Source: Brevundimonas sp. G8
GTDB taxonomy: Bacteria > Pseudomonadota > Alphaproteobacteria > Caulobacterales > Caulobacteraceae
NCBI RefSeq assembly: GCF_902506205.1
Contig: NZ_LR732816.1
Span: 62,001-126,000 of the forward strand
DNA length: 64,000 nt
Direction of reading: 5' to 3'
The translations under genes and the position numbers were made by a program. Under the pieces are notes generated by a model. The model searched no databases, was not told the DNA's origin, and saw only the letters and a program-made list of their open reading frames with translations. Of the stretch, positions 1 through 8,655 are shown piece after piece (positions within the stretch are counted from its first letter, which is position 1; every line of letters begins with the position of its first letter).

Positions 1-216
1 CTGCGCGAGCCTGAGGCAGATCAAATGCGATTCGACGGCGACATCGACGACGCCTTCCTCGACCGCGTCGCCGCCCTGCTGTCGCCCACACCGACGCCCC
101 GCGACGAGATCGCCCGCGCTCTCAACGCCCCCGTCTCACAGGTCGCGGCCGCCCTGCTGGAACTCAGCCTGACCGGCCGCGCCGACCTGCTGCAGGGCGG
201 GCTGGCGTCCACCTAG
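1..216 (+). CDS. dprA: DNA-processing protein DprA, C-terminal fragment
   Basis: Only the last 71 codons are in the window; the reading frame is open from base 1, so the gene begins upstream. The residues match the small winged-helix domain that ends many DprA proteins: a helical segment beginning at DDAFLDRVAALLSP, then a recognition-type helix around VSQVAAALLELSLTGR and a short beta hairpin before the stop. DprA binds single-stranded DNA and loads RecA during natural transformation; the Rossmann core that does this lies outside the window. A position directly upstream of topA is common in alphaproteobacteria. The stop codon overlaps the stop of the small convergent gene on the other strand. 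Confidence 0.8.
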   Translation: MREPEADQMRFDGDIDDAFLDRVAALLSPTPTPRDEIARALNAPVSQVAAALLELSLTGRADLLQGGLAST

Positions 217-407
217 GCCGGCGGATGACCCGCAACGCCCGCCACCTGTTCCAGCATCCCTGCCAGCCGTACGTCGCCCTCGTCGCGCGCCAGTCGGGCC
301 ATTTCCAGCGCCATGGCGCCGATGTATTCCCGCGTGGGAAAGGCCGCCGCCTCGATGTCGGATCTAAACTCCGTCGCGGATGTGTTTTCGCTTCGCGCCG
401 TCGCCAT
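213..407 (-). CDS. small conserved-looking hypothetical protein (64 aa)
   Basis: This is a 64-residue soluble protein with no recognised domain. Composition suggests mostly helix, with the core REYIGAMALEMARLARDEGD and a Pro-rich end. An in-frame TTG six codons upstream (425) is possible, but the ATG at 407 has a GGAG motif nine bases before it and is preferred. The gene is convergent with dprA and shares stop bases with it, and it is divergent from topA. The gap to topA (408-545) must carry both promoters. Function unknown; moderate confidence that it is real, based on the ribosome-binding site, good codon use and tight packing. Confidence 0.55.
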   Translation of the reverse strand: MATARSENTSATEFRSDIEAAAFPTREYIGAMALEMARLARDEGDVRLAGMLEQVAGVAGHPPA

Positions 408-545
408 GATCGTCTCCGTTGCCAAGGCTACAATCTAACCGCGCTTCATTAAAACACAACCACCTTAGGCTGTAAGACGACAGGTGCGATTGACTCACGG
501 CCCCGCTCCAACCACGTTCGCGCCCCTTCCCGAGACCGGACAGAT

Positions 546-3158
546 ATGAACCTCGTCATCGTCGAGAGCCCCGCAAAGGCCAAGACCATCAATAAGTATC
601 TCGGCCCGGACTACGAAGTCCTGGCCTCCTACGGCCACGTCCGCGACCTGCCGTCCAAGGACGGCTCGGTCCTGCCCGACGACGACTTTTCCATGCACTG
701 GGAGGCCGACGCCAAGGGCGCCAAACGCCTGTCCGAAATCGCCGAGGCCGCCAAGCGCGCCGACCGCGTCATCCTCGCGACCGACCCCGACCGTGAAGGG
801 GAAGCCATCAGCTGGCACGTGCTGGAGGTGCTGAACAAGAAGAAGGTGTTGAAGGATACGCACGTCGAGCGCGTCACCTTCAACGCCATCACCAAGTCCG
901 CCGTCCTCGACGCCATGGCCGTCCCGCGCCAGATCGACATGGAGCTGGTGAACGCCTATCTGGCCCGCCGCGCCCTGGACTACCTCGTCGGCTTCACCCT
1001 CTCGCCAGTCCTGTGGCGCAAGCTGCCGGGCGCCCGCTCGGCCGGCCGCGTCCAGTCGGTCGCCCTGCGCATCGTCGTCGATCGCGAGATGGAGATCGAG
1101 AAGTTCAAGGCCCAGGAATACTGGTCCATCGAGGCCGACCTGAACGCCGACAGCCCGCCCTTCACCGCTCGCCTGGTCAAGCATGAGGGCAAGCGGGTCC
1201 AGCGCCTGGACATCAAGGACGAGGCGACCGCCACCGCCGCCCGCGCCGCCATTGACGCCGGCGACTTCACCATCAACTCGGTCGAGAAGAAGCCGATCCG
1301 CCGCAATCCGGCGCCGCCCTTCACCACCTCGACCCTGCAGCAGGAAGCCTCGCGCAAGCTGGGTTTCAGCGCCCAGCGCACCATGCAGGCGGCGCAGAAA
1401 CTGTATGAGGGCGTCGACGAGACCGGCGGCCTGATCACCTATATGCGGACCGACGGCGTCCAGACCACGCCCGAGGGCATCGCCCAGGCGCGCGAGGTTA
1501 TCAGCCAGCAGTTCGGCCCGGCCTTCGTTCCGCAAGAACCGCGCTATTACAAGACCAAGGCCAAGAATGCTCAGGAAGCGCACGAAGCGATCCGGCCGAC
1601 CAATATCGCGCGCCATCCCGACAGCCTTCGCCTCGATTCCGATCTTCAGCGCCTCTACGAACTGATCTGGAAACGGATGGTCGCATCCCAGATGGAGGCC
1701 GCCCGCCTGGACCGCACCACGGTCGATATCGAGACGCCCGACGGCCTGACTGGTCTGCGCGCCACCGGCCAGGTGGTCACCTTCGACGGCTTCATGGCTG
1801 TCTATGAGGAAGGCCGCGACGAGAAGCAGAAGGGCGCGGAAGAGGACGAGAGCGACGACACCAGCCGCCTGCCCGCCCTGAAGGAAGGCGCCAAGGCCAA
1901 GGTCGACGCCATCCGCACCGACCAGCATTTCACCGAACCGCCCCCCCGCTATTCGGAAGCCACCCTGGTCAAGAAGCTGGAAGAGCTGGGCATCGGCCGC
2001 CCCTCGACCTACGCCTCGACCTTGTCGACCCTGCGCGACCGCGAATACGTCCGCGTCGACAAGAACCGCTTCTATCCCGAGGACAAGGGACGGCTGGTCA
2101 CGGCCTTCCTGGAGCAGTTCTTCGCCAAATGGGTCGAATATGACTTCACCGCCGCGCTGGAGACCCGCCTGGATGAAGTGTCCGCCGGTCAGCTGGACTG
2201 GAAGCTGCTGCTGCGCGAGTTCTGGCAGGACTTCCACGCCGCGACCCAGGCCGCCGGCGAACTGCGCACCACGGCCATCCTGGACGCCCTGAACGAAAGC
2301 CTGGGCGCCCACATCTTCCCGGCCAAGGAAGACGGCTCCGACCCGCGTGAATGCCCCCTGTGCCACATCGGCCAGCTCAGCCTGAAGACCAGCCGCTTCG
2401 GCGCCTTCATCGGCTGCGAGCGCTATCCGGACTGCAAATACACCCGCCCCGTCGCCAGCCCGTCGGCCGAGGACGGTTCGGCCGAGAGCGGCGACCGCGA
2501 ACTGGGCATCGACCCGGAGACCGGCCAGCCGGTGCAGTTGAAGATCGGCCGTTTCGGCCCCTATGTCGAAATCACGCCGCCCGAGGGCGACAAGCCCAAA
2601 CGCTCATCCCTGCCCAAGGGCTGGTCGCCGGCATCCCTGTCGCTGGACCAGGCCCTGCGCCTTCTGGCCCTGCCGCGCGAGGTCGGCGTCCACCCCGAGG
2701 ACGGCAAGATGATCACGGCGGGCCTGGGCCGTTACGGGCCCTTCGTCCTGCACGCCGGCACCTACGCCAATGTCTCGGACATCGACGAGGTGTTCGAGGT
2801 CGGTCTGAACCGCGCCGTCGCCCTGCTGGCCGAGAAACGCGCCGGTCGTCCGGGTCGCGGCGCCGCCACGGCCCCGCTCAAGGACCTGGGCGCCCACCCG
2901 GAGACAGGCGAGCCGATCCACGTCATGGCCGGCCGCTTCGGTCCCTACGTCAAGTCCGGCAAGATCAACGCCACCCTGCCCAAGGGCACGGCGCCCGAAG
3001 ACCTGACCCTGGAAGACGCCCTGCCCCTGCTCGCCGCCAAGGCCGGCGCCGCGCCCAAAAAGAAGGCCCCGGCCAAGAAGGCCGCAGCCAAGAAACCGGC
3101 GGCGAAGAAGGCTCCGGCGAAGAAGGCCCCCGCTAAAAAGACCAAGACCGCCGAATAA
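546..3158 (+). CDS. topA: DNA topoisomerase I (type IA)
   Basis: This 870-residue enzyme relaxes negative supercoils by cutting one strand through a tyrosine. The Toprim domain starts at the N-terminus (MNLVIVESPAKAKTINKYLG) with the acidic ATDPDREGEA segment. The catalytic Tyr is at about residue 299 in ITYMRTDG. A four-cysteine zinc finger (CPLC...C...PDC) lies near residue 610, followed by repeated C-terminal RFGPYV units of the Topo_C repeat type. The protein ends in a Lys/Ala/Pro tail with several PAKKA-type repeats, as in many alpha- and actinobacterial TopA proteins, where such tails bind DNA. The start has a GGA-type site in front. It is followed by the inverted repeat before mutL. 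Confidence 0.97.
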   Translation: MNLVIVESPAKAKTINKYLGPDYEVLASYGHVRDLPSKDGSVLPDDDFSMHWEADAKGAKRLSEIAEAAKRADRVILATDPDREGEAISWHVLEVLNKKKVLKDTHVERVTFNAITKSAVLDAMAVPRQIDMELVNAYLARRALDYLVGFTLSPVLWRKLPGARSAGRVQSVALRIVVDREMEIEKFKAQEYWSIEADLNADSPPFTARLVKHEGKRVQRLDIKDEATATAARAAIDAGDFTINSVEKKPIRRNPAPPFTTSTLQQEASRKLGFSAQRTMQAAQKLYEGVDETGGLITYMRTDGVQTTPEGIAQAREVISQQFGPAFVPQEPRYYKTKAKNAQEAHEAIRPTNIARHPDSLRLDSDLQRLYELIWKRMVASQMEAARLDRTTVDIETPDGLTGLRATGQVVTFDGFMAVYEEGRDEKQKGAEEDESDDTSRLPALKEGAKAKVDAIRTDQHFTEPPPRYSEATLVKKLEELGIGRPSTYASTLSTLRDREYVRVDKNRFYPEDKGRLVTAFLEQFFAKWVEYDFTAALETRLDEVSAGQLDWKLLLREFWQDFHAATQAAGELRTTAILDALNESLGAHIFPAKEDGSDPRECPLCHIGQLSLKTSRFGAFIGCERYPDCKYTRPVASPSAEDGSAESGDRELGIDPETGQPVQLKIGRFGPYVEITPPEGDKPKRSSLPKGWSPASLSLDQALRLLALPREVGVHPEDGKMITAGLGRYGPFVLHAGTYANVSDIDEVFEVGLNRAVALLAEKRAGRPGRGAATAPLKDLGAHPETGEPIHVMAGRFGPYVKSGKINATLPKGTAPEDLTLEDALPLLAAKAGAAPKKKAPAKKAAAKKPAAKKAPAKKAPAKKTKTAE

Positions 3159-3160
3159 TC

Positions 3161-3306
3161 CCTTCTCCCCTCGGGGGAGAAGGTGGCTCGCGCAGCGAGA
3201 CGGATGAGGGGGCAGCCAGACGCAGTCTCCCCCTCACCGTATCGAGGCGGACAGATACCCCTCATCCGAGGCCTCCGGCCCCACCTTCTCCCCCAAGGGG
3301 AGAAGG
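3161..3306. repeat. nested inverted-repeat element between topA and mutL
   Basis: The left arm begins CCTTCTCCCC and runs through GGTGG and CGGATGAGGGG. The right arm is its approximate reverse complement, from CCCCTCATCCGAGG to GGGGAGAAGG. Each outer end is itself a hairpin (CCTTCTCCCC facing GGGGAGAAGG). It fills most of the 202-base gap, contains no plausible gene, and looks like a REP/MITE-type intergenic repeat. It could fold into a long cruciform or RNA structure and act as a terminator after topA, although no T-run follows. Whether it is repeated elsewhere in the genome cannot be seen here. Confidence 0.7.
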
Positions 3307-3360
3307 ACGCCGTCGTGCCTCATGGCGCGAATCCCCCGCGCCCCCTATCTTCCTGCCCTC

Positions 3361-5247
3361 ATGCCCATCCGCCGCCTCTCTCCCGAAACCGTCAACCGCA
3401 TCGCCGCAGGCGAGGTGGTCGAGCGGCCGGCCAGCGCCATCAAGGAACTGGTCGAGAACGCCCTGGACGCCGGCGGCCGCAACATCGAGATTCAGGCCGA
3501 CGGCGGCGGCCTGTCGCGCATCCTGATCGCCGACGACGGCAAGGGCATCCCCAGGGCCGAACTGCCCCTGGCCATCGAACGCCACGCCACATCGAAGCTG
3601 GAACCTGACGACGCCGGCGACGTGGACCTGCTGCGCATCCACACCCTGGGCTTCCGGGGCGAGGCCCTGCCCTCCATCGGCTCGGTCGCCCGCCTGTCGA
3701 TCACCACCCGGTCCCGCGACGAAACCGAGGCCTGGGCCATCACGGTCGAGGGCGGCGAGACCCGTCCCCTGGCCCCCGCCCCATTCCCCGGCCAGCACGG
3801 CGCGCGGGTCGAGGTGCGCGACCTCTTCTACGCGACCCCCGCCCGGCTCAAGTTCATGAAGTCCGAGCGGTCCGAGGCCATGGCCATCTCGGAGGAGATC
3901 AAGCGCCAGGCCATGGCGCACGAGGCCGTCGCCTTCACCCTGTCGCTGGACGGCAAGGTCACGCTTCGTCTGCCCGCCGAACACCCCGGCGACGAGGGCC
4001 GGCTGAAGCGGCTGTCCGCCCTCTTGGGCCGCGACTTCGAGGCCAACGCCCTGCTGATCGATCAGGAACGGGACGGCGTGCGTCTGAGCGGATACGCCGG
4101 CCTGCCCACCTATTCGCGCGGCAATGCGGCGCATCAGTATCTGTTCGTCAACGGCCGCCCGGTGAAGGACCGCCTGCTGCAAGGGGCCCTGCGCGGCGCC
4201 TACGCCGACTTCCTGGCGCGCGACCGGCACCCGGCCGCCGTCCTGTTCCTCGACATCGATCCGCTCTATGTCGACGTCAACGTCCACCCGGCCAAGGCCG
4301 AGGTCCGGTTCCGCGATCCGGCCCTGGTGCGCGGCCTGATCGTCGGCGCCCTGCGCCACGCCCTGCACGCCGCCGGCCACCGCGCCTCCACCACCGTCGC
4401 CGCCGATACCCTGTCCAGCTTCCAGCCCCACACTGGCCTGGGCTCAGGCCCCGCCTACAGCCCCAGCGCCCCCTCGGCCCAGGGCTTCAGCGGCTGGACC
4501 GGCTGGTCCCAGCCCGCCGCCGCAGCCCAAATCATCCCCGGCCTCAACGAACGCAGCGCCCGCGTCGAGCCGTCATGGGACGGCCCCGCCTGGCCCCAGC
4601 AACCGGCCGCCGCCCCCGCCGCTCACGACACACCCTTCACCAATCACGCCCCCACCGACCCCCTCGACTACCCGCTGGGCGCCGCGCGGGGTCAGCTCCA
4701 CGCCAACTATATCGTCGCCCAGACCCGCGACGGCCTGGTCATCGTCGATCAGCACGCCGCCCACGAGCGGCTGGTCTATGAGCGGATGAAGGCCCAGATG
4801 GCCGAGGGGTCCGTGACCCGCCAGGCCCTGCTGACGCCCGAGGTGGTCGATCTGGACCCCGCCGAGGCCGAGCGCGTCGCCTCGCGCGCCGAGGAACTGG
4901 CCGAGATGGGCCTGATCGTCGAGGCCTTCGGCGCCGGCGCCGTCCTGGTGCGCGAGACCCCGGCCATGCTGGGCGACACCGACATCCAGGGCCTGATCCG
5001 CGACATCGCCGACGACCTGTCCGAACACGGCCAGGCCCTGTCGCTCAAGGAACGCCTCGCCGCCATCTGCGGCACCATGGCCTGCCACGGCAGCGTTCGC
5101 TCCGGCCGCGTCCTCTCCGCCCCCGAAATGAACGCCCTTCTGCGCCAGATGGAAGCCACCCCCCACTCCGGCCAATGCAACCACGGACGGCCGACCTATG
5201 TGGAGCTGAAGCTGCACGATCTGGAGAAGCTATTCGGAAGACGGTGA
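3361..5247 (+). CDS. mutL: DNA mismatch repair protein MutL
   Basis: A 628-residue MutL. The GHKL ATPase motifs are in order: [22 protein letters not shown] and [10 protein letters not shown]. The middle is a variable Pro/Ala/Ser linker (roughly residues 350-440). The C-terminal dimerisation domain contains [12 protein letters not shown], which fits the endonuclease motif DQHA(X)2E(X)4E, plus ACHGSVRSG and QCNHGRPT zinc-site motifs. It is therefore the nicking type found in bacteria without MutH, unlike E. coli MutL. The start at [19 protein letters not shown] was chosen because every MutL begins close to this sequence; an ATG 13 codons upstream is less likely. The AT-richer HipA-type insert begins about 100 bases after its stop. 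Confidence 0.96.
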   Translation: MPIRRLSPETVNRIAAGEVVERPASAIKELVENALDAGGRNIEIQADGGGLSRILIADDGKGIPRAELPLAIERHATSKLEPDDAGDVDLLRIHTLGFRGEALPSIGSVARLSITTRSRDETEAWAITVEGGETRPLAPAPFPGQHGARVEVRDLFYATPARLKFMKSERSEAMAISEEIKRQAMAHEAVAFTLSLDGKVTLRLPAEHPGDEGRLKRLSALLGRDFEANALLIDQERDGVRLSGYAGLPTYSRGNAAHQYLFVNGRPVKDRLLQGALRGAYADFLARDRHPAAVLFLDIDPLYVDVNVHPAKAEVRFRDPALVRGLIVGALRHALHAAGHRASTTVAADTLSSFQPHTGLGSGPAYSPSAPSAQGFSGWTGWSQPAAAAQIIPGLNERSARVEPSWDGPAWPQQPAAAPAAHDTPFTNHAPTDPLDYPLGAARGQLHANYIVAQTRDGLVIVDQHAAHERLVYERMKAQMAEGSVTRQALLTPEVVDLDPAEAERVASRAEELAEMGLIVEAFGAGAVLVRETPAMLGDTDIQGLIRDIADDLSEHGQALSLKERLAAICGTMACHGSVRSGRVLSAPEMNALLRQMEATPHSGQCNHGRPTYVELKLHDLEKLFGRR

Positions 5248-5350
5248 GCAAAACGTTGGGAAGCGCGCCAATGTCTAAGCCCACGCCTTGGCTCTCGCCG
5301 ATCTCACAAACATGGATGTGTCTGAGCCAAACCTACTGCAGAATGATTAA

Positions 5351-6301
5351 ATGCCAACCGAGCCGCGAATCGAGCAGCATCCTCAGAACGTAGTCGATCT
5401 ACGAACTTGGGAGCTGGAGGACAATCCGTTCGGCCTGCAGGGCAATCAGCCGAAACGCATTTTCGTTTGTCCTAACCCACCGCCTCATAACTTTCTCATT
5501 GGTGGCCACCGATACTTGTTCAAGGAACCAGCAGGGTGGCGCTCCAAACAGATATGGAGCGAGGTAATTGCTTATGAGCTTTCACGAGATTTGTTAGTTT
5601 CTGTACCTCCGGCTTTCCTTTCTTTGGGTCCAGACAACGGTGCGCCCGGTGTGCTCATCGAGTTCATGTACGACCATCCTGGCGATGAGCCGAGCCGTTA
5701 CGTCGATGCGATCGAACTTTTGCAAGGGGCTCGTATCAAAACCAACGAAAAGCGAGGCAGCCTCCTTGACAATATTAGCTTATCTCGCTCGTTGGCATGC
5801 CCCAAAGCGAAAGAGTGGTGGGCACGAACAATCGCGTTCGATGCCATTATCGGCAATACTGACCGACATTCGCGAAACTGGGGGACGTTGATCGCGCTTC
5901 GTCCTGACGCCCCTCAATACCGGCTAGCACCAACCTTCGATAATGGCACAAGCCTTGGCTACGGAATTGCTGAGGCTGATTTGCAGTTTAGAGCGCAGCC
6001 CAACGAGATCGCGAAGTTGGTTGCAGGCGGGCACCACCATTATGGCTGGTTGGCCGGTGATGCACTCTCAGCACAACATGCGGCTCTTTGTGCTGAGATG
6101 AAACGGCGCATCCGGGGCGGCGTCGGAGATGCGATGGACGCAGCGCGCGATTTGTCAGATCATCGAATCGAGGCAATCGCTCAGTGGTGCACGACGTTCC
6201 GGTTTCCAGAGAGTTTCTCTGACGCACGGGCTGAGTTTGTGGTTGCGCAACTGAAAGCGAGGCGAGCCGCTTTACAAGCGGCTTTAGGGGATGCGCCGTG
6301 A
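5351..6301 (+). CDS. HipA/HipT-family Ser/Thr kinase (putative toxin), core kinase only
   Basis: This 316-residue protein carries the HipA_C kinase signature. Seen in the sequence: a candidate ATP-binding lysine (K58 in YLFKEP) followed by a helix with E71, the catalytic loop IGNTDRHSRN with D171 and N176, and the metal-binding D197 in APTFDNGTSLG. The N-terminal HipS-like subdomain of classical HipA is absent; that part appears to be encoded by the next gene, which overlaps by 4 nt (GTGA). HipA-type kinases phosphorylate translation targets such as aminoacyl-tRNA synthetases; the substrate here is unknown. The gene is clearly AT-richer than mutL, with codons rare in the neighbours, suggesting transfer. 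The site before the ATG is weak. Confidence 0.85.
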   Translation: MPTEPRIEQHPQNVVDLRTWELEDNPFGLQGNQPKRIFVCPNPPPHNFLIGGHRYLFKEPAGWRSKQIWSEVIAYELSRDLLVSVPPAFLSLGPDNGAPGVLIEFMYDHPGDEPSRYVDAIELLQGARIKTNEKRGSLLDNISLSRSLACPKAKEWWARTIAFDAIIGNTDRHSRNWGTLIALRPDAPQYRLAPTFDNGTSLGYGIAEADLQFRAQPNEIAKLVAGGHHHYGWLAGDALSAQHAALCAEMKRRIRGGVGDAMDAARDLSDHRIEAIAQWCTTFRFPESFSDARAEFVVAQLKARRAALQAALGDAP

Positions 6302-7044
6302 AAGTTTGGTTCCAAAGTCCAGCTAAGCCGGCCCAGCTTGTCCTCGCTTGGCAAGCACCTGACGGGGTGGAAGATCGCCGTCGGTGGCAAGTAGGCATGT
6401 TAGACCACCAGCCAGCTTGTCCCCAGTTTCGATACTTTGAAGGTAGCGAATTTGAGGCTTTGAATGCGGGTCGGTCTATTGAAGATATGCGACGCCAAGG
6501 TTTTGTTTCATTTCCGGCTTTCGACTATACGCCAGGCAAGATATTCACTGAAAATGTTATGTCGACGTTTGGAAGAAGACTACCTCCATCAACGAGGTCG
6601 GATTTTTCGAAATACCTTGAATATTTTTCCATACCTTCTGACCAAGCTCCAACCGGTTTAACGCTGTTTGCGCTAACTGAAGCTCGACTTCCGGGTGATG
6701 GATTCTCGTTAGTCGACCCGCTTGATCCTGACCTAGTTTCTGGTGAGGTGTCTTTTGAAATCGCTGGCTTTCGCCATGAGGCCGGAACCAGCATACCCGA
6801 AGTCGGACAATCGCTGCGCTTAGTTCCTGAGCCAACCAACGTGCATGATAAGGACGCCGTGCAAGTCTTTCTCGGCGATCATCGAATTGGTTACGTAAAC
6901 CGCATTCAGGCTCCCGTAGTAGGGCAGTGGTTAAACACGCGCGAAGTGGAGTGTATTGTGCTGCGATTTAATGGGCGTCCTGGTGCCCCCCGGGCTTACG
7001 CTTTGCTGCGATTGTCACCGCGTTTGAACACGCTCGCAGCTTAA
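6298..7044 (+). CDS. HipS-like plus HIRAN domain protein (putative antitoxin of the HipA-type kinase)
   Basis: A 248-residue protein starting at a GTG whose last bases form the stop of the kinase gene, so the two are translationally coupled. Residues about 1-145 resemble the HipS/HipA N-subdomain: SFPAFDYTPG, then FTENVMSTFGRRLPP, and SKYLEYFSIPSD with LALTEAR-like spacing. Residues about 150-215 match a HIRAN domain: AGFRHEAG, then LVPEPTNVHDKDAVQVF and HRIGYVNR, the pattern (EP-N-HD-NAV-V..IGYV) seen in HIRAN proteins that bind DNA ends. Kinases with HipS-HIRAN partners are a described bicistronic Hip organisation. No helix-turn-helix is visible in either protein, so autoregulation by a HipB-like repressor is not evident. 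Confidence 0.82.
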   Translation: MKVWFQSPAKPAQLVLAWQAPDGVEDRRRWQVGMLDHQPACPQFRYFEGSEFEALNAGRSIEDMRRQGFVSFPAFDYTPGKIFTENVMSTFGRRLPPSTRSDFSKYLEYFSIPSDQAPTGLTLFALTEARLPGDGFSLVDPLDPDLVSGEVSFEIAGFRHEAGTSIPEVGQSLRLVPEPTNVHDKDAVQVFLGDHRIGYVNRIQAPVVGQWLNTREVECIVLRFNGRPGAPRAYALLRLSPRLNTLAA

Positions 7045-7047
7045 GAG

Positions 7048-7506
7048 TTGTCATCACCCTCCATCCTCTTCGTCTGCCTCGGCAACATCTGTCGCTCGCC
7101 CCTCGCCGAGGCTGCCCTGCGCGCCGAGGCTGAGCGGCTCCGTCTCGATCTGATCGTCGATTCCGCCGGGACCGGGGATTGGCATGCGGGCGAGCCGCCG
7201 GACCCGAGGGCGCAGGCGACGGCGCGGCGGCATGGTGTCGAGATTTCGGGGTTGCGGGCGCGGCAGGTGACGCAGGCCGATTTACGCCGCTTCACCCATG
7301 TGGTGGCCCTGGACCACGACAATCTGGAGAACCTGCGCCGGATCGCCCCCGCCGACGCGACCGCCGAACTCAGCCTGCTGCTCGACCACGTCCCCGGTCG
7401 CGAGGGCCAAGCCGTGACCGATCCCTATTTCGGCGACGACGCCGGGTTTGAAATCACTTGGGCCGAGGTGACGGCCGCCGCGCGTGGTCTGGTCGCCAAA
7501 CTCTGA
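7048..7506 (+). CDS. low-molecular-weight protein-tyrosine phosphatase
   Basis: A 152-residue enzyme with the LMW-PTPase active-site loop near the N-terminus, VCLGNICRSP (C-x5-R-S), and the general-acid aspartate in DPYFGD near residue 132. The family removes phosphate from protein tyrosines, often on exopolysaccharide or arsenate-type systems; the substrate is not evident. The start is unusual: a TTG only three bases after the HIRAN gene stop, with an AAGAG motif overlapping that stop. No ATG lies close enough to keep the N-terminal strand. The native start region was probably replaced when the upstream AT-rich pair inserted, and translation may now depend on that operon. GC content returns to the genome norm within this gene. 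Confidence 0.9.
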   Translation: MSSPSILFVCLGNICRSPLAEAALRAEAERLRLDLIVDSAGTGDWHAGEPPDPRAQATARRHGVEISGLRARQVTQADLRRFTHVVALDHDNLENLRRIAPADATAELSLLLDHVPGREGQAVTDPYFGDDAGFEITWAEVTAAARGLVAKL

Positions 7507-7555
7507 CACCTACCCACGTCCGCATTTGACGTAGCGTCGGTTTACGGCTGCGGTC

Positions 7556-8008
7556 ATGACCGACGTTTATCGCATCCGCGCCGCTCAAACCTGGGCCCAG
7601 GCCCGCGCCGACTATCTGTCCGGCCTCAGCGCCGAGGCCGTGTGTCGCCGCCACGACCTGGGCCTGTCCGCGTTTCGCCGTCGCGCCCGCAAATACGGCT
7701 GGCGGCGCAGCGACCAGGTCGAGCCGCCGCCCGGCGAGATCGACCTGAGCCTTTATGAGGACGTCGGCATGGACCATCTGGCCCGGACCGCCCGATTGCA
7801 TTTCATCGAGGCGACGGAGGCCGGTCGCGCCACCGACGCGCGTCGCTGGCAGCGCCTGTGGCTGGAACTTCGCGACGCGTGCCGCGAAGCCGACGCCGAA
7901 TTCTTCAAGGGCATGAGCCGCGAAGAGACCAAGGCCCTGTTGGAACTGGAACGCCGCGAGATCGAACAGGAGGACGAGGCCCTGCTGGGTCCGCCGCCTG
8001 AGGACTGA
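7556..8008 (+). CDS. hypothetical protein with N-terminal helix-turn-helix-like region (150 aa)
   Basis: Not recognised beyond fold type. Residues about 10-50 (WAQARADYLSGLSAEAVCRR, then LGLSAFRRRARKYGWRR) have the spacing of a helix-turn-helix of the kind found in small terminase subunits or transposase N-termini. The rest is a charged, probably coiled helix ending in an acidic tail (EIEQEDEALLGPPPED). Base composition matches the chromosome, and no phage genes are nearby, so it is more likely a resident DNA-binding protein than a phage remnant. It stands alone between the phosphatase and a hairpin terminator. Function cannot be assigned. Confidence 0.6.
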   Translation: MTDVYRIRAAQTWAQARADYLSGLSAEAVCRRHDLGLSAFRRRARKYGWRRSDQVEPPPGEIDLSLYEDVGMDHLARTARLHFIEATEAGRATDARRWQRLWLELRDACREADAEFFKGMSREETKALLELERREIEQEDEALLGPPPED

Positions 8009-8044
8009 TCCCGTTGCGACCCGCTCGCAAAAATCTGCACTAAT

Positions 8045-8074
8045 GTGCACTCAAAAAAATTGGAGTGCACTTTT
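8045..8074 (+). terminator. hairpin terminator with iterated TGCAC units
   Basis: GTGCACTC (8045-8052) and GAGTGCAC (8063-8070) form a perfect 8-bp stem around an A-rich loop, followed by TTTT. It lies 36 bases after the helix-turn-helix gene, so it fits a rho-independent terminator for that transcript, and it also separates the convergent rsmD. A second, smaller palindrome TGCACTAATGTGCA (8036-8049) overlaps the left arm, giving three TGCAC-type units in 35 bases. Confidence 0.6.
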
Positions 8075-8079
8075 CCCGC

Positions 8080-8655
8080 TCAGGCGGTTGGGGCCAGCGC
8101 CTTCAGGAACAGCACCCGCGCCGCGCCATAGTCGCGCGCGTCCAGCCGTTGATAGCCGGGCGTGTCGATCTCCGGCTCGTCCGATCCGCGCTCGAACACC
8201 ACCAGGGCGCCGGGCTTGAGCCAGTTCCCCTCCAGCAGCCGCAGCAGCGTCTGCTCGCCCAACCCCTTGCCGTAGGGCGGGTCCAGGAAGGCGATGTCGA
8301 AGGCCTCGCCGTCCGATCCAGGCCGCACGCCCAGGTCCGTGGCGCTGCGTCGATGCACGCGCGTGCGCCCCATCACCCCATAGGCGTCGGCGTTCTCGCG
8401 GATGGCGCCGCGCGCCCCGTCGTCCGTCTCGACGAACAGGCAGAAGCCCGCCCCCCGACTGACCGCCTCGAACCCCAGGGCGCCCGATCCGGCGTACAGG
8501 TCGATGACCCGCGCCCCCTGCAGGCTCTCGGCCCACGCAGCATGCTCCAGCACATTGAACACGGCCTGGCGCGCCCGGTCCGAGGTCGGGCGCGTGCCCT
8601 GCCCCTCCGGCGCGACGATGGTCCGGCCCTTCAGGCTCCCGGCGACGATCCGCAT
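8080..8655 (-). CDS. rsmD: 16S rRNA (guanine-N2-)-methyltransferase RsmD
   Basis: A 191-residue SAM-dependent methyltransferase that modifies G966 of 16S rRNA in the family's E. coli member. The N-terminal MRIVAGSLKGR start and RPTSDRARQAVFN segment are characteristic. The SAM-binding glycine motif is VIDLYAGSGALGFEA (about residues 50-64) and the catalytic motif DPPY is at 125-128. Length is normal for the family. Its ATG overlaps the stop of the GFA-family gene by one base (TGATG), so it is the last gene of a minus-strand operon rluB-GFA-rsmD. Confidence 0.95.
   Translation of the reverse strand: MRIVAGSLKGRTIVAPEGQGTRPTSDRARQAVFNVLEHAAWAESLQGARVIDLYAGSGALGFEAVSRGAGFCLFVETDDGARGAIRENADAYGVMGRTRVHRRSATDLGVRPGSDGEAFDIAFLDPPYGKGLGEQTLLRLLEGNWLKPGALVVFERGSDEPEIDTPGYQRLDARDYGAARVLFLKALAPTA

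Noticed and set aside
495..2366. 623-aa open frame antisense to topA
   Set aside because: Composition (Gly/Ala/Leu/Arg/Gln-rich) is that of a GC-rich antisense shadow; the sense frame is a full topoisomerase I.
5270..5393. Short open frame before the HipA-type kinase as a possible HipB-like repressor
   Set aside because: The peptide has no helix-turn-helix pattern and overlaps the kinase start; it is probably non-coding.
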